Source: Aquilaria yunnanensis
Taxonomy: Eukaryota; Streptophyta; Magnoliopsida; Malvales; Thymelaeaceae
Direction: 5' to 3'
Length of the DNA stretch: 64,000 nucleotides
NCBI GenBank assembly: GCA_039654915.1
Contig: CM077593.1
Location: 42,626,501-42,690,500 of the forward strand
Made by a program: the position numbers and the translations under genes. Shown here piece by piece: positions 47,812 through 60,400 of this stretch. The notes under the pieces were generated by a model. The model saw only the letters and a list, made by a program, of their open reading frames with translations. It was not told where the DNA came from and did no database searches. Within the stretch, counting starts at the first letter, position 1; every line of letters begins with the position of its first letter.

Positions 47812-48265
47812 TTAAGCGTAGAATTTTTTCAAGGCGTCTGAGTGCCAAGTGTTCTTCAATTCTACGCCTTCGGCGTCGCCAATCTTGTACACGCCTTTTC
47901 GTACTTCGGCAAGAACCAGATAGGGTCCTTCCCAGTTTGCGCGAAGTACACCATGGGATGGCCTTCGGGGTGCGAAGTCGGCCTTTCGGAGAACGAGGTC
48001 TCCCTTCTTGATTTCTTTTGGCCTGGCCCGTAAGTTTACAGCCGCGGCCACTCTTTGCTGAAAAGCTTTTCTTCTCAGCTCAGCTATTTCTCTGTGTTCG
48101 GTCACAAGATCGAGATTGGTTCCCGGGCCGAGGTCATTACCATCTTCATCAAATACTTGCACCCGTACTGAAGGTTGAACTACCTCTATTGGGATAATGG
48201 CCTCTGTTCCGAAAACGAGTGAGAAAGGAGTCTCCCCTGTGGCTCTTCGGGGCGTCGTTCGGTAG
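47812..48265 (-). pseudogene. Integrase C-terminal remnant of Tat-3 pol
   Basis: The minus-strand frame is open from the deletion junction (YRTTPRRATGETPFSLVFGTEA near 48260-48195) to the stop at 47812. It aligns with the last 150 residues of the outer pol (for example LRRKAFQQRVAAA, then KGDLVLRKADFAPRRPSHG). Catalytic integrase residues are upstream of the deletion and absent. Confidence 0.9.
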
Positions 48266-49521
48266 GATGCCGAGCTTGTTGACTGGACTCTTCGGCACGA
48301 TGGTGATCAGACTTCGGCCCAGCCATTCTTAGTTCTTCGACGGTCATGTGCTGTTCTGCTCTTCGGTAAAATTCTCCGAGGGTCTCCGGGGGGTCCTTTG
48401 AGAACTTGTAGAACAGCTGTGAGTCTCGCCGAAGGCCTCGTGTCATGGCAAGAATGCGGATTTCCGGCCTGAAGTCTGGGACGCTCAGAGCTTCCCTGTT
48501 GAATCTTTCGACATAGTCTCGGATGGTTTCTCCATTCTTCTGCTCTATGTCGAACATCTGCACAGGCATCTTCACCGTAGGTCGGCTCCCAATGAACTGC
48601 TGGGGTGAAGGCTGTGGACAACTCCTGGAACTCAGTGATGGTTCCTGGAGGCAAGGAATTGTACCACGCCGTGGCTGGCCCTGTGAGGGTGTCTTCGAAG
48701 CACTTGCACATGGTAGCGTCGTCAGCACCGTGTATTGTCATGCTGCGTCTGTACTTCGTCAGATGGGCCTGTGGATCAGTACGGCCATCATAAATCTCCA
48801 ACCGAGGTACTTTGAAGTCACCTGGCATGATTGCCTCAACAACGGCCTAAATAAATGGCGAGTCATCTTCGCAGCATGTTCCCGAGAGTCTGGCCCAAAC
48901 GGGTTTTCTGGCCACTTGTTTCTCCACTCTGTCCAACCGTGCTAGTATCCTCTCCATCAGCACTGTGGCGCTAGGGCCTTCTTCAGGGAATGGAGATCGC
49001 CGGTGCCTCTTCGGGGGGTGAGTTCGGCGCTGAGGGGACAAGGACCTCGCCTCAGGCGATGAACTGCTTCGCTGTGAAACTCTCGGTCGCTTGGACCCGG
49101 TTTGTCCCACAGGCTGTTTCCCGAGGGCTATATCTTCTGTGGATGATTCTTCGCGAGGGTCTCCACTCCCCGAACTGCGATGTGTAGACTTGGAGCTTTT
49201 CTCCCGAGGGCGTGTCGGTGAGGGGGGTCTCTGGGCCTGTGCTTGCTGTGGCCACCTTCGGTCGATCTGCTGGGTCATTTCAGACACGACCGAACGCTGA
49301 AAGTCCCTCAAGAAGCTCATGATGATTACTAGAGGGCGGTCTTCCTCAGGCGCAGAAGTCTCTGGGAGTGTTTGCTCAGCAGCCGGTTGTATCTCAGGCG
49401 CGGACGGGGACTTCGGGAGCCCCTTGTCCTTAGAACGCCGAGTCTCAACGACGGCAATCTCAGAGCGGGTTCCCACAGACGGCGCCAAATGATGCCCCAA
49501 AGCATCTTCGTTTGCTATCAT
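48266..49521 (-). pseudogene. Gag of Tat-3, broken
   Basis: The frame starts with an ATG at 49521, inside the 5' LTR, and reads through the PBS (HHLAPSVGTRS) as in the outer copy. It meets a stop at about 48847-48849, where the outer copy has an Arg codon, and has a one-base insertion near 48603 (a run of four G where the outer has three). The gag core is still clear (MCKCFEDTLTGPATAWYNSLPPG). The gene ends abruptly at the deletion junction, before the zinc knuckle. Confidence 0.85.
49470..49487 (-). other. Primer binding site, Tat-3
   Basis: The minus strand reads TGGCGCCGTCTGTGGGAA, identical to the outer and inner PBS although the LTRs differ. Confidence 0.85.
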
Positions 49522-50462
49522 GTTGACAGGTGGAGAGACTTCCTGAGGAGGCGAGCGCCTGGAGCTCTGGTTTCCCAGCTGAGCGTGCCTGAAAAGCTCA
49601 AAGAAGAGGTTAGGAGGTCCCCGGTTTGCTTTTCCGGGGAGGACCCTCCGACGCCCAAGTCAGTTTTCTGAGTGAAAGTGGAGGAAGAACACTAAGGGAT
49701 CAAGTGTCTTGCCTGTTCTGTGTTTTCTCAGAGGGAGGAAAAATGCCCATCCTTTGCCCAGTCCCCTTTCCTAGTATTTATGGGAGTAGATGGTCCGTTC
49801 AGATCATGACACGTGTTCGGTCGGGTTTGATCTGTGCTTTTGGACCTAGGGGACAGGCAGCCGTTTGCAGCCTCCTTTAGCCCTGGACCCGGACAGGTTG
49901 TGTCAGGACTGGGGCGGCTGCGGTGTGTCAGTTCGCCGTTCTGATGTGACGTGTAGGGCTTGTGGGCGACATGTCAGAGGCTCCTTAAATGCTCATACCG
50001 TACTCCCGAGGTCCCCTGGGTGAGGTCGCCCTTCGGTGCGTGCACCCTCTTCGCATTCTATCCGTCCTTCGGTGCGAGCACCTCCTTCGGGATCTATCCC
50101 ATAGTTTTGGGAGTTCCCTTGATGAACACCTTCTTCGGGACTCACACCCATAGTTCGGGGATTCCCTTGTTCAGGTGTTTCTTGTTCGGGGAAGATCCTC
50201 TTCGGGGCCTCTGCCTTCGGGGAGATTCTTCCTTGCTTCAGGGAGATGGCTCTCTTACCCGAAGACGGTCAGTTTGGCCCCTCGATGGAGACGGTGTTGT
50301 CCTCGGAATTCCTGACGAGCTATCCAAAGTCTCGAGCTCATAGTGTTTGACTTCGCACCTTCCGAGGTCAGTGAAAAGATCCTCTCTTGGGTGACGTCAG
50401 ACTCCTCGGCCAATATTCTGGCAGGGAGTTACTACCGAGGAGGCAATAGCCTTTGGCTATCA
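49490..50462 (-). repeat. 5' LTR of Tat-3
   Basis: This is a 973-bp LTR beside the PBS, followed by the right target-site copy ATTTG (50463-50467). Confidence 0.95.
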
Positions 50463-50467
50463 ATTTG

Positions 50468-51421
50468 GAAGGCATCACATTAATGACTTAATATTTTGTT
50501 TGAGGGATTTTTCCTTTTGATATCTCCAATTATTATCTCCGATTATCTTATACATGCATCACATGCAAATATAAAACATGCATCTTATGCTAAAACCAAA
50601 ATAAATGTGACATGGTTATAGCCCAAACTATGCGATATTCTCAAGCCAATGAGAATATCATAAAAGCTTAAGAAAAGAAAAGGTCTTTACAAACTCTTTC
50701 TTCTTCCTCATTGGTTGTCTCTTTGTAGTCACTTCCTTGGACACACCAACTCGGATGATCCTAGAATGTACAATTAGATCAATAATAGAAATCTCAAGTT
50801 ACATTTGAGAGGAGTAAGGTGCGAAGAGAATGTACAATGAGAGCAACAAGAAAAGGCACGACTCGTAAGCCGTATTTACAAGTACAACCAACAAGGGCTG
50901 TAACCATGCACCATGCTTCAACCACCAATAAGTATATCATGTTAAATCTCATTCAACAAAAATGCATGCCAATTAACGTGTGTTTATTAACCAATTTATT
51001 AACCAATTTTATTAAGGGGAGCCACTCTTGCGAGGGGATGCGAAAGGGCAGCACCCTCGGTGCAAAAAATTCTCTTACAATTATGGTATCTGAGATCTAT
51101 TATTTCAAACAACTAAGCACCTGAGACCACATTCAATCAAGCCACTAAAAGTACTTTACTTAAGGTTCCTGAACGGCGCTAATCCGTCATTGCTAGGGTT
51201 TTGCAACTATTGCAAGAATCCTAATTTAGATAGGTATCTTATACCAATCAATCTAGGGTTAATCTCATTAACCAATTTGTGTCGTTTCTTCATATATCTC
51301 ATATATATATTATGAGTTTCGGTTTCATGCATCATGAATCAATCTAATCAATCATGATCAAAAGCAACCAAACACATAATATATCCTTTGGTTTGACACT
51401 CAATCCTGATTTAAAGTTTCA
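50468..51421 (-). other. Copia-1 leader, 5' part
   Basis: Untranslated leader between the copia-1 PBS and the Tat-3 insertion. Together with 42526-43009 it gives a leader of about 1.4 kb, which is long for a copia element. No domain or credible frame is visible. Confidence 0.6.
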
Positions 51422-51440
51422 CCAATAGCTTTAATAACAC
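51422..51440 (-). other. Degenerate primer binding site of copia-1
   Basis: The minus strand after the LTR end reads TGTTATTAAAGCTATTGG. This resembles TGGTATCAGAGC..., the usual copia PBS complementary to initiator tRNA-Met, with several changes that fit C-to-T or G-to-A decay. Confidence 0.55.
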
Positions 51441-52855
51441 TATAGGGTTTCAGGAGCCAAGTAAGCGTAGCGGAATATAACTGAAACCTTCCAGGATCCA
51501 AGTGAAACGGGATAAATCAGGTGCTTAAAATTTTATACCTAGTTTGGTTGAGATCTTTCACCCAACTGTTAAGTCGAATCACAAAAATTGAATAGTTGAC
51601 ATATTCGAGATCTCTATGGTATCCACACGAGCCTCTCAGGATCACCACGCCTCCATCATATCTTAGTAGATGTGTTCCTCTTGCACTTACAGTGCTAGCT
51701 TATGCCATCCAAGGAATGGCAAGAGAAGAGTGCAGTTGGAACTCTCAAAACCCTTCTAATTTCATCCTTAAGGAGGCTAGGGCAAGAGCTGTGAATTTCT
51801 CATTATATGATGTATTTATAGTTAGACTCGACTCCCAAACCTAATGGATTTCAAAGCCCTGATCCAATTAGGTTTTAATTTTAGGCCTAATAATGGCTCA
51901 ACTTTTGGGCTAATCATTAATACGAAATTATCATGAAACCAAGACCAAATAGTTTGGCCCATGCACTCACATAATCCAATTGACTCTATGTGTACGACTC
52001 AATAGGCTCATATCACATTGGCAATGATATAAATAACATTTATGATCATAAACAATGAGCGGTGTCTAGCAACACATCATTATTACACAAGTAACAAGAT
52101 TTTTGGTAATTCAACTAAACCTTTATGATCATTATCTGTATATGCCATTGTCCCTTTGTCCAAAATATCAAGAGACATGGAATGTGTCACTCTTGTACAG
52201 CCTGATTTATGGATTATTGATTACTGAGTAGACTAATTTAAATTGATGACATTGATATCGTATATCAACTTATCCGAGCATGGTCATGCATTTTTTTAGT
52301 CTCACTCTATCAAAGGGCCTAAAGATATCATTCCCGTTACATAAGAGGGACAAATCCTATCTTTATCATTCAAAACCCTCCATATGATATGTGACATACC
52401 CAATGACCTCCTTCAAGTTCACTCAGTTACGAGCAACAAAAGGAAGTATCAATGTATGTGACTCATATGTAGGGAACCTTGTTGACCTTAGGTCAAAGGA
52501 CCATATATACACTGTGAGAGTCACTTATGACACTCATATAACTATCCATGTAGCATTCTCATGGTGGGTCGGTCTAGTACAAAAGTTCTCCAACTTATAC
52601 CCATATATAGACTACATATCTTATATTAGTTTCCACATATGCTAGTTTTTATGTATTATTGCAACCTACTCCACGATAATACTAAACTAGAGACATTTAA
52701 GAATATCATTATTCTAGGGTTATAATTATGTTTATTACGTTACACATAAATAAAACAACAAACATAATTACTAGATTAAAGCCTTAATAAAATATCATGC
52801 CTTAATGTTTAAAATACAATCATCTCATGATTGGCTTTTGGGCATAACACTAACA
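51441..52855 (-). repeat. 5' LTR of copia-1
   Basis: This 1,415-bp LTR has plus-strand ends TATAGGG and ACTAACA. The expected TG at its left edge has become TA. It is clearly related to 37106-38543 but with many differences, so the insertion is old. Confidence 0.88.
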
Positions 52856-53262
52856 CTTTCAGGGTGATGGCTTTCCTGGCCAGTCTTCTATAGGTCATGG
52901 TTCTCCATTCATGATCTTCGCGTGTTGACCATATTGGGTTCCTAAAAATTGCGATAAATTGATAGGTAATGTGATCGGGTAAGCTGGGCCTAAGAGTTTG
53001 GTGAGCAGCAGATTAGGATCCGAGGCACAAAGACAATGTCAGAGCCTTGGGATATGGTTCTAGGAAAAATTCTCCAATGCTCAAGTTAGCTTTCTATTGC
53101 GGAGTAGCAGGGAAAATGAAAGGAGAGCTAAAATCCCTTATCTTGGGATTGGTGAGGGGTTTATATAACCAAGGTATGCTCCGAGTAATTTGTTCTTTTG
53201 ATAGAAATTCTGTAGCTTATCGCATGTTTGCGAAATATAGTTTCCTTTTAGGAGGGCATTCC
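52856..53262 (-). repeat. PBS and LTR remnant of the older Tat-like element
   Basis: On the minus strand a decayed PBS-like stretch (about 52940-52959, ending GGAACCC) follows an LTR-like end whose plus-strand form starts TGATAGG at 52960. Inside, CTCCAATGCTCAAGTTAG near 53070 matches CCTCCGACGCCCAAGTCAG of the Tat LTRs after CpG decay. A minus-strand TATATAAA near 53165 suits the LTR promoter. It pairs with the gag remnant at 36383-37105 on the far side of copia-1. Confidence 0.5.
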
Positions 53263-56060
53263 TGTTAGGGCCTATCTGGGCCTCCAGGAATCACCCAGCC
53301 TTTAGACATCCGGATTTGGGCCCTTAGGCCAATTTCCTACTAATAATCGTACATGTACACCATACAAACCTAGAATATATACTCCAACCATACAAGACAC
53401 CCCTTTATGATATATGGACATTCAACTATCATATATTATGAATTGTTTCATCTTTAACATAATACACAAAACATTAACGAATCTGGATTGAAATAATGTA
53501 GGAATCTATAAAAGTATTACATGATTCTTCAACTTAAATATCATTAAAATAACATGATTATCTTCTAATTATAAGGTGAATAGTACCTGTTGTTCCTGAA
53601 CTAAAAGCCATTGTTACCACTCTGAGCGCTTCTATATAGTGATTAAATTTAGTGAGCTCAAGCCCCAGGCAGTCGATGTCCTATAGGCCAAGCAGAACAT
53701 GCGCACTATGTTTACCCAAATGGTCCTCTTAGTCAGTATGCAAAGATGTGTATATTGGTCCAACTATCACACACATATTCACATACAATTTCATCTAGAA
53801 GTAATGATGATAGTGAAATTGTTTATTCTTGGCCAATATGAAATTTGAGTAAAATCTCCAAGTGCATGTACAATCATATGTACACATGATGCTATTGGTG
53901 CGCATTTTATGTGTCCAAACTTTCACACCATGTCCAACTCAAATTCTATACATATTCTTCTATGCCCTAAAGGTTTTAAACCCTTTAATACACTTAAACC
54001 TTCACAAGAAAATAGGTTTGAGACATTAAATCCATCTAAGTTTACAATTATGGATTTTACACTTAACAGGGTAAAAATGACCATATGAACAGTGCTTAGC
54101 AAAATCATCCAATTTTGATAGGCCATAACTCTGGCTACAGAGCACCAAATCTAGTGATTCAAAAACCAAGTTATTCATATTGAAGTTTCCTAGATGTGGT
54201 CAAAATTTCTTAGCCAAATTCTTTATATACAAAAATTTATGGCAACTGGAGTACAGGGCACCAAATTTTAGCTACTATTGACTATTATGCCCAAACAAAA
54301 TATCATAATATTCATACACTCTATTTCCAGGTGCAAAACCTACTTGGTAGTGTCCATACATGTCTTATACACCTGGAAAAACCATTCCCATGAATTTAGA
54401 ACCATTTTAACCACCATTCATAAAAATTCCATCAAAACAGCCCATAAACACCATATGGACAGCATTGTATACACACTTCAAACTACACTCCATTGATGTA
54501 TATATCCTTCTCACACTACACATACAACATACCCAACTCATTTACTTTCATTTATGAACCACATACATTATAATAGCTTAGTTAATACATACACTAAGCT
54601 TCTTGGAGAACTTCAAAAGCACTAAGCACTCCAAAAACTTGAAGGGACTAGCTGCTACATAAGGTAGAAAGTATCATTACTAAAAATAAATAATGTGATA
54701 TAAAAATCATGAAACTTGGTAGTTTACAACTAAACATATGGAAGTTAATATACCTTAAATTTCATAGAGAAATTCAAACTAAATATATTATTTTGAATGC
54801 TTTCTTTAGGTGCTGCTGAAATGGATAAAAAGGGGGTAAGCCTCTTTGAAGAAACTTAGTAAGGGCTTATCATTAGAAACTTGAATTCCCAGCAACATAC
54901 CTAAAATCCAAAAACATAAAAACACAAAAACAAAGCACATATAGAAAAATATGGCCATCCAAATGCACAAACAAATAGAACACAATAAAATGCAATGCTG
55001 GCAATAATACATCATTAGGGTTAGTCTATAAAAAATCAAATAAATAATATGTAATCACTATGAAAGCCTTCCTCATGCTAATGCTTGGCATTTGGAGGTT
55101 AATTGGTCTTAGTTAGTACTAACTTGGGCTTTAGAAACTCTAAATTTCACTGCCATAACAGTGCATCAAAGTTGTAGGGGTGAAACCCTATGTGCAATTA
55201 CGCCCTTAACCTAAACTTGGTTCATCAACCTCTTGTCTCTCTTCCAGGCTTAGGGTATTAGCTTCATAGATGTTTGGGCATCAGTATTGAACAATAAATA
55301 GCCATGAAACCTAAATAAAACCCTTACCTAAGTTGTGAAGGCTAAAATCTTCAAGAGATGCACAATAAACCCGAAAATTAGGGTTTTTCTCTTTCTTGTT
55401 GCATCCGATTGCATTCCTTTGTGATTTCTTGGGAGATTGAGCTATGGTGACTATGGAAGCTTATGAAAGAGCTAAGTAAGGAACTCCAGCTAGTGAGGGC
55501 CAAAAATGACCAAGGAAAAGCAAGAAATCAAGATATTTTCCTTGGTTTAATTAGTTTAATCATAACCTCACTTAGGTCACTATAAGTATGTCTTAAGCAA
55601 GCTAATATTTAGCCCACATTTTTGACCTTAGAACCTAAAAATAAAAGGCTAGGATAATGCTTGAAATGGCCACCTTTGACCCTTGTCAATAATACTCCCA
55701 TCCTTAAGTTATTTTTGTAAACAATTGTAAACCTAGTTGTCATAGGTTCTTGAATAATAGCCTTTGTTTCATTTATACAATTTAGCCTCAAAAAATTGCT
55801 TCCATACCATTCAAATCCCTCTAAAACCTATCTTTTAAAGTTGTACAATTAAGTACCCAAGTCTTGAAATCTTACAATAAAGTCCATAGGTTACTTGTTG
55901 ACCAAGGAATCCTTTAGAGTTTTCTTGAGGTTCACGTAACCATTGTGTGGATCTTTTAAGGAGGTGTAGATTATATACTTTACCCCTTACATTCCATTCA
56001 CTATGGGGAAAATCATGCTATATAATGGTTTATAACCATCATGCCTTTATACTGTAATTT
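53263..56060 (-). repeat. Unresolved AT-rich LTR-like segment
   Basis: The segment starts TGTTAGGGCC at 53263 inside the older Tat LTR remnant. Read on the minus strand it ends CCCTAACA and has the style of a long gypsy LTR, with a leader-like stretch near 55600-55350. A candidate other end is TGTTACTACCTC (minus strand, about 56070). I could not find a matching target-site duplication or internal domains, so both boundaries and class are tentative. Confidence 0.3.
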
Positions 56061-56730
56061 TCTCATTTGTTGAGGTAGTAACACCCATATTGCAAATTCA
56101 TCCTGAAATTACAAAATGTTATATCATTCATCATTTAACCATAAAAATGTTACACTATTCATCTTGCCATTAACTGCAACCATTAAAATGGATGAAATAA
56201 AAAGTGAAAAACTAGTTTTAACCCCTAAAAACTTTCCATCTGCCTTACAAACATCAAAACTTTTACATTTTACAATCAAACCACTTTTTCTTATCCACTC
56301 TCCTTCCTTTTTCTCTCCCCTTCCATGACCATCACCTTCTTTTACTACTCCACCATGAGCCTCCTTTGACAACACAAAACCCTACCCACTGAAACACTAC
56401 TCCGCTAATTCACAATTCAATTATTTGAGAAAAGATGCATAGTTCAATAATTCGAGAACTGATGCAAAATTCAGTAAAATGAGGCTGGCTTAGGCTAGGG
56501 CTGATAAGGGATTCTAGGCATTAAGAAGGATTTCACTACTATGGGTGGTGGCTTTGCTGTCATCGCCATCCTTTGCTTCACCGATCTTGTTCTCACATCA
56601 TCTGCCATCAATTCCAAGCCCTCGAGTTAAGGCATTGCTCTACTCCCTATCAATCATTGGCAAATCAACAATAGGAGCCCCCTAGTTGGAGCTCACGCAT
56701 TTTAGCCTTCGAACAAGCAATTCCACTTAG
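56061..56730. other. AT-rich stretch before copia-2, no gene recognised
   Basis: Short frames exist here (for example 56375-56124 on the minus strand) but none shows a known motif. The copia-2 5' LTR and leader should lie here or further left and are not recognisable, so copia-2 seems 5'-truncated or too decayed. Confidence 0.3.
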
Positions 56731-57432
56731 GTGCCGATGAGACTAGTTAGTGAGCGATTACATCAGCATGTCATCATTAAATTCTGCGGTGGACTTGGAA
56801 TCGATTATAATTCACAAGATTGGGCAGATAATGATTTGATTGGCTCTTTAGAAGCACATGAGAGGAGAATGAGCAGATTCTCAAGCCAAATAATAGAACA
56901 GGCTTTTCAATCAAATATGAACATGGGAGAAAATATCAAGCAAAATAATCAAGGCAAGGGCTTTTTCAAAATAAGGGAATAAGATATCAAGGCAAAGGTC
57001 GTGGCCATGGCAGAGGAAATCAAAATAATTTCAACTAAAGAAATTATCCAAGCAAAAGTTGTAAAATTTATGAAAAATCCAGTCATCAATCAAAAGATTG
57101 CAGATTCAAGTGTCAGAGTTGCAAAAATCCAAACCATTCAAATAAAGATTTCTGGTACAAACATCATAGCAACAAGGTGAATTTTTCATAGAACATGAAA
57201 AAGGTGAAGCAATCTATTCCTGCTTAAGTGCTGAAAAAGAATCAAGTACTGTATGGTATGTAGATAGAGGATGCAACAATCACATGACTGGTGATAAAGA
57301 AAGCTTTACAAAATTAGATGAAAATTAATTTTCAAAAGTAAAGTTTGGTGATGACAAACTCCATGATGTTAAAGGTAAATGAGTTATTGCAATTGATAAC
57401 AATAGAGGTAACTCTAAATTTATTATAGAAGT
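56731..57432 (+). pseudogene. Copia-2 gag and protease remnant
   Basis: Gag pieces include DLIGSLEAHERRM (56836-56874) and QAFQSNMNMGENI. A zinc knuckle CQSCKNPNHSNKDF near 57110-57155 has lost its last Cys. Protease shows WYVDRGCNNHMTGD near 57255, where D-S-G is expected, so the catalytic motif is damaged. The frame continues IAIDNNRG...FIIEV up to the target-site copy GAAGT (57428-57432) of the solo LTR. Confidence 0.75.
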
Positions 57433-60400
57433 TGTGAGAACCCTCATTTATCAGGTAATTAATTTATTTTATTTACATAATCCTTGATAAGATTACACTT
57501 ACAAACTAGGTTTAAGTCAAGTCAATGAGTTAGAAATTCCTTCGAGTTCATAGGATTAAAAATCTAAGGTAAATTGACTACAAGGGCAACTAGAGGCAAA
57601 TTGGTAATTTGTAAAGTCAAAGGTCAAAATGTGACCAAGAGAGATAGAATTTAGCTTCTAGAGGTGAAATGAATATCTCGATGAAATTTGAATTCAATTT
57701 GACCAAAGATTGGCTTTTTCTTGATAAAGAAGTAACGAAGGGCAAAATGATAATTTTAGGTTAAATATGGTCAAAAAGGGTCTAGGAAGGTAAGAAATTG
57801 TATTTGAAACCGTTTGGTGAAATTTGGTGAAGTTTGGAGTTCAATTGAACAAGTTTGAGACTTTTATTGCAAGAGAAGCTAAGAAGGGCATTTTAGTAAT
57901 TTTGATTGGTCAAACTTGGTCAAACCTGAGTCAAACCTTGTAAACTAGATTAAAACCTAGTAAAGGGTAGGAAAATACATGGTTGGGAGTGGAGAAAATA
58001 AAATCTATGAATTTAAGTTCAAATGGAGATATATTTGAGAAATTTATGGAGATGACATCCTTTTAACTAATGGTTATAAGGCCTAAAAGACACTTTTACC
58101 CCAAGCACCTCCTAGAAACTTTAGGGAATGAGGCAACCTAGTTTTTAGGAAGTAAATAAGCTTCCAAAAATGTGGAAACACCCCCATTTCCTTTGGTGAA
58201 GAAGCCTAAACCATTACTAACCATGTAAAAGCCTTAATCCTTTACCACTTTAACCCTTTCACCCATTTTCCATCCTTATTCATCCCCAAACACACCAGCT
58301 CACTTTCTTCTCTTTATTTTCCCATTTAGCACGTCCTAAACCTTCAAACATGTAGGAACTCACCATAAAAAAATGAAAGAAAAGTAAGAGACAAAGAGCT
58401 TGTAAGTGAGAAATCAAGGAGAGAGTGTGTTTGTTGTAGGGGAGGCCTTAGGAGTTTGTTTTTCTCCAAGAGGTGGCCACAGTTTTGGGCTATTTATTAA
58501 GGTGAGAAACATCATTTTACTAAAGTTGGGTTTTCTCTTGTCTAAACAACAACATTATACTTATAAAAATTCGTAGCTGTTGAGGTTAACCTTAGGAAAA
58601 AGAAGGAGAATCGTGGAGCTTTGGAAAGGAGTTTTGGTTTGAGGTTTTCTACTAAGGTGAGGAGGTCATTTTTGCTTGTTTATGTGCAGTAAAAAATGTT
58701 TCCCCTAGGCTAAAAAATGTTGAGTGTTTAAATGGTTATTTTACTCTATAGTTAAGGGACTCCAAGGAGACTAAGAAATGACTCTTTGTGCTTGAAACTT
58801 AAGCTTGCAAGATGGTGATATACACAAGGGTAAGGTGTTCTAGCCCTTCTTTCTTTAAGAAGCTCTATCCATATTTTAGCTTGGTGAAAGCTAGGCAAAT
58901 GGTAGGGCAAAAAGGGCACGAGGTGACCAATAGAGCCAAAGTGGGCTTAAGTGGCACTAAGGGCGAACCTAGCTCCTAGTTTGGGATAATAGGTGGTGTC
59001 CTTGGTGCATGGGCTGTAAAATCATGTGTGGGTCAAGCCTTGGATGCTTGGTAGATGTGTGTGGCTGAACCTTTAAGGTTTGGCAAGCACAAGAGAGGTG
59101 TGCCTCAGTTTAGGTGTACATGTGTTGTGACCAAGTTCAAGGGCTCAATATGTTTGTGTGCATGTGTGACATGGGCTGCTAAGTGCATAAATATTTTGGG
59201 GTGTCTAGGAGCATGGTGAGTTCGATGTGCTAAGGTGCACATGGGTGTGCCCAAGTAGGCATGTAACCGTGTATGCCCAATGGGCACACGAGGACAAGTC
59301 CAAGGGTGCGCATGCACATGCGCCCGCGGGCTCATGGCCGTGCTCACTTAGGGGGCCGTATTGGCACATCTTGGGGCCCTTGGGTTGTGTTTTGGGCATG
59401 ACCCATGAGGGGGAGCCCAAGGCAAAACCCTGAGGCCTAAACGACACTTTGGGCCAATAAATGACTTGGGCCATAAGTAAGCATATACATTGGCCTATCA
59501 AGCCAATAGGCCCTAGAAGGGGCAAGACACATTTATAGGCACTATGATCTGCACAAAATATGGTCAAACCCTGCTGCATACAATAAGAGAGTTTTGAGCT
59601 AGCAAAAGCTGGCAAGCTTAAGGGCAAATGCAATGATGCATGCTCAAAGGCAAAAATGGACCAATGAGTGTTTTGTTTGTTTGTTGTTTTTTTGTTTGCT
59701 TGTGTGTGAAGTATAAGGAGTCATGTATAAAAAAAAACATGATATGATGATCATTTTATAATACTCCATGTCATAAGAGCTTAAGGCATGCTCATATAGT
59801 TTATGAGCAAGGTTTATACATGCATGGCAATTTGTGCATATGGCCCATTATGTGTGATGTTGTTATGTATTGTTTTTTTTAGAATACTTTACTAAGTATT
59901 TTATATATTTACCCTTATTGTTAATGTGGAAATAACATTGTGTAGGAGTCAAATAATCCACAGTGATTATTTGATATTTGTTTGTTGGTTTCTCGTAGGT
60001 ACATTTTTCATACATTACATGTTCATTTTGCATATGTTGTGTGCACTTATGATCAAAGTCTAACTCTAAACTTATTTACCTTGTACAGCAAGGTAATCGG
60101 GCAAGGACTTCTTGGGGCACTCCTCGTTTGGGTTTTTCTATTCGGGGCAAAGATGGGCCTATCGACTATTTGGTTTATGAATATTTTGTAGCATGGTGGT
60201 AGTACCTAGTAGGAGGTCTACTGGTATTAACTTTGGCTTAGCATAACCATTCCATATATTATTATTAATTTGGGTTAGGCTTATCAACCCATAACATTAC
60301 TTGCTTAAGTTGTTCGGCAAAACACTTAGATATTGTGTTATCATAGTATTAATCTTCTATGAGTGTAGTTTTCATCCATGTTTTAGCATGATATATTACT

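Larger units (their letters stand above)
43010..50462 (-). mobile_element. Tat-3: second Tat subfamily element, internally deleted, minus strand
   Basis: The LTRs are 973 bp each (43010-43982, 49490-50462) and differ at about 14 positions by eye. ATTTG flanks both sides (43005-43009, 50463-50467). The order is the same as in the outer element, but a deletion joins gag directly to the C-terminal part of integrase at 48265/48266. Protease, RT, RNase H and most of integrase are therefore missing. The LTR is clearly diverged from that of the outer and inner elements except at its ends and short blocks, so it is a separate subfamily. It cannot move without help from another element. Confidence 0.95.
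37106..52855 (-). mobile_element. Copia-1: Ty1/copia retrotransposon, minus strand, with nested Tat-3
   Basis: The LTRs are at 37106-38543 (3') and 51441-52855 (5'). The polypurine tract is at 38544-38554, the pol gene at 38618-42525 and a degenerate PBS at about 51422-51440. Without Tat-3 it is about 8.3 kb. The flanking bases are CTATT on the left and CTTTC on the right, only three of five alike, so the duplication has decayed. The gene order protease, integrase, RT, RNase H places it in Ty1/copia. Many stops show it is inactive. It sits inside an older Tat-like element. Confidence 0.88.

Noticed and set aside
59105..59633. GC-rich overlapping frames rich in His, Ala and Pro
   Set aside because: They lie inside the 3.3-kb solo LTR in a stretch with repeated short words, and they show no domain or codon pattern of a gene.
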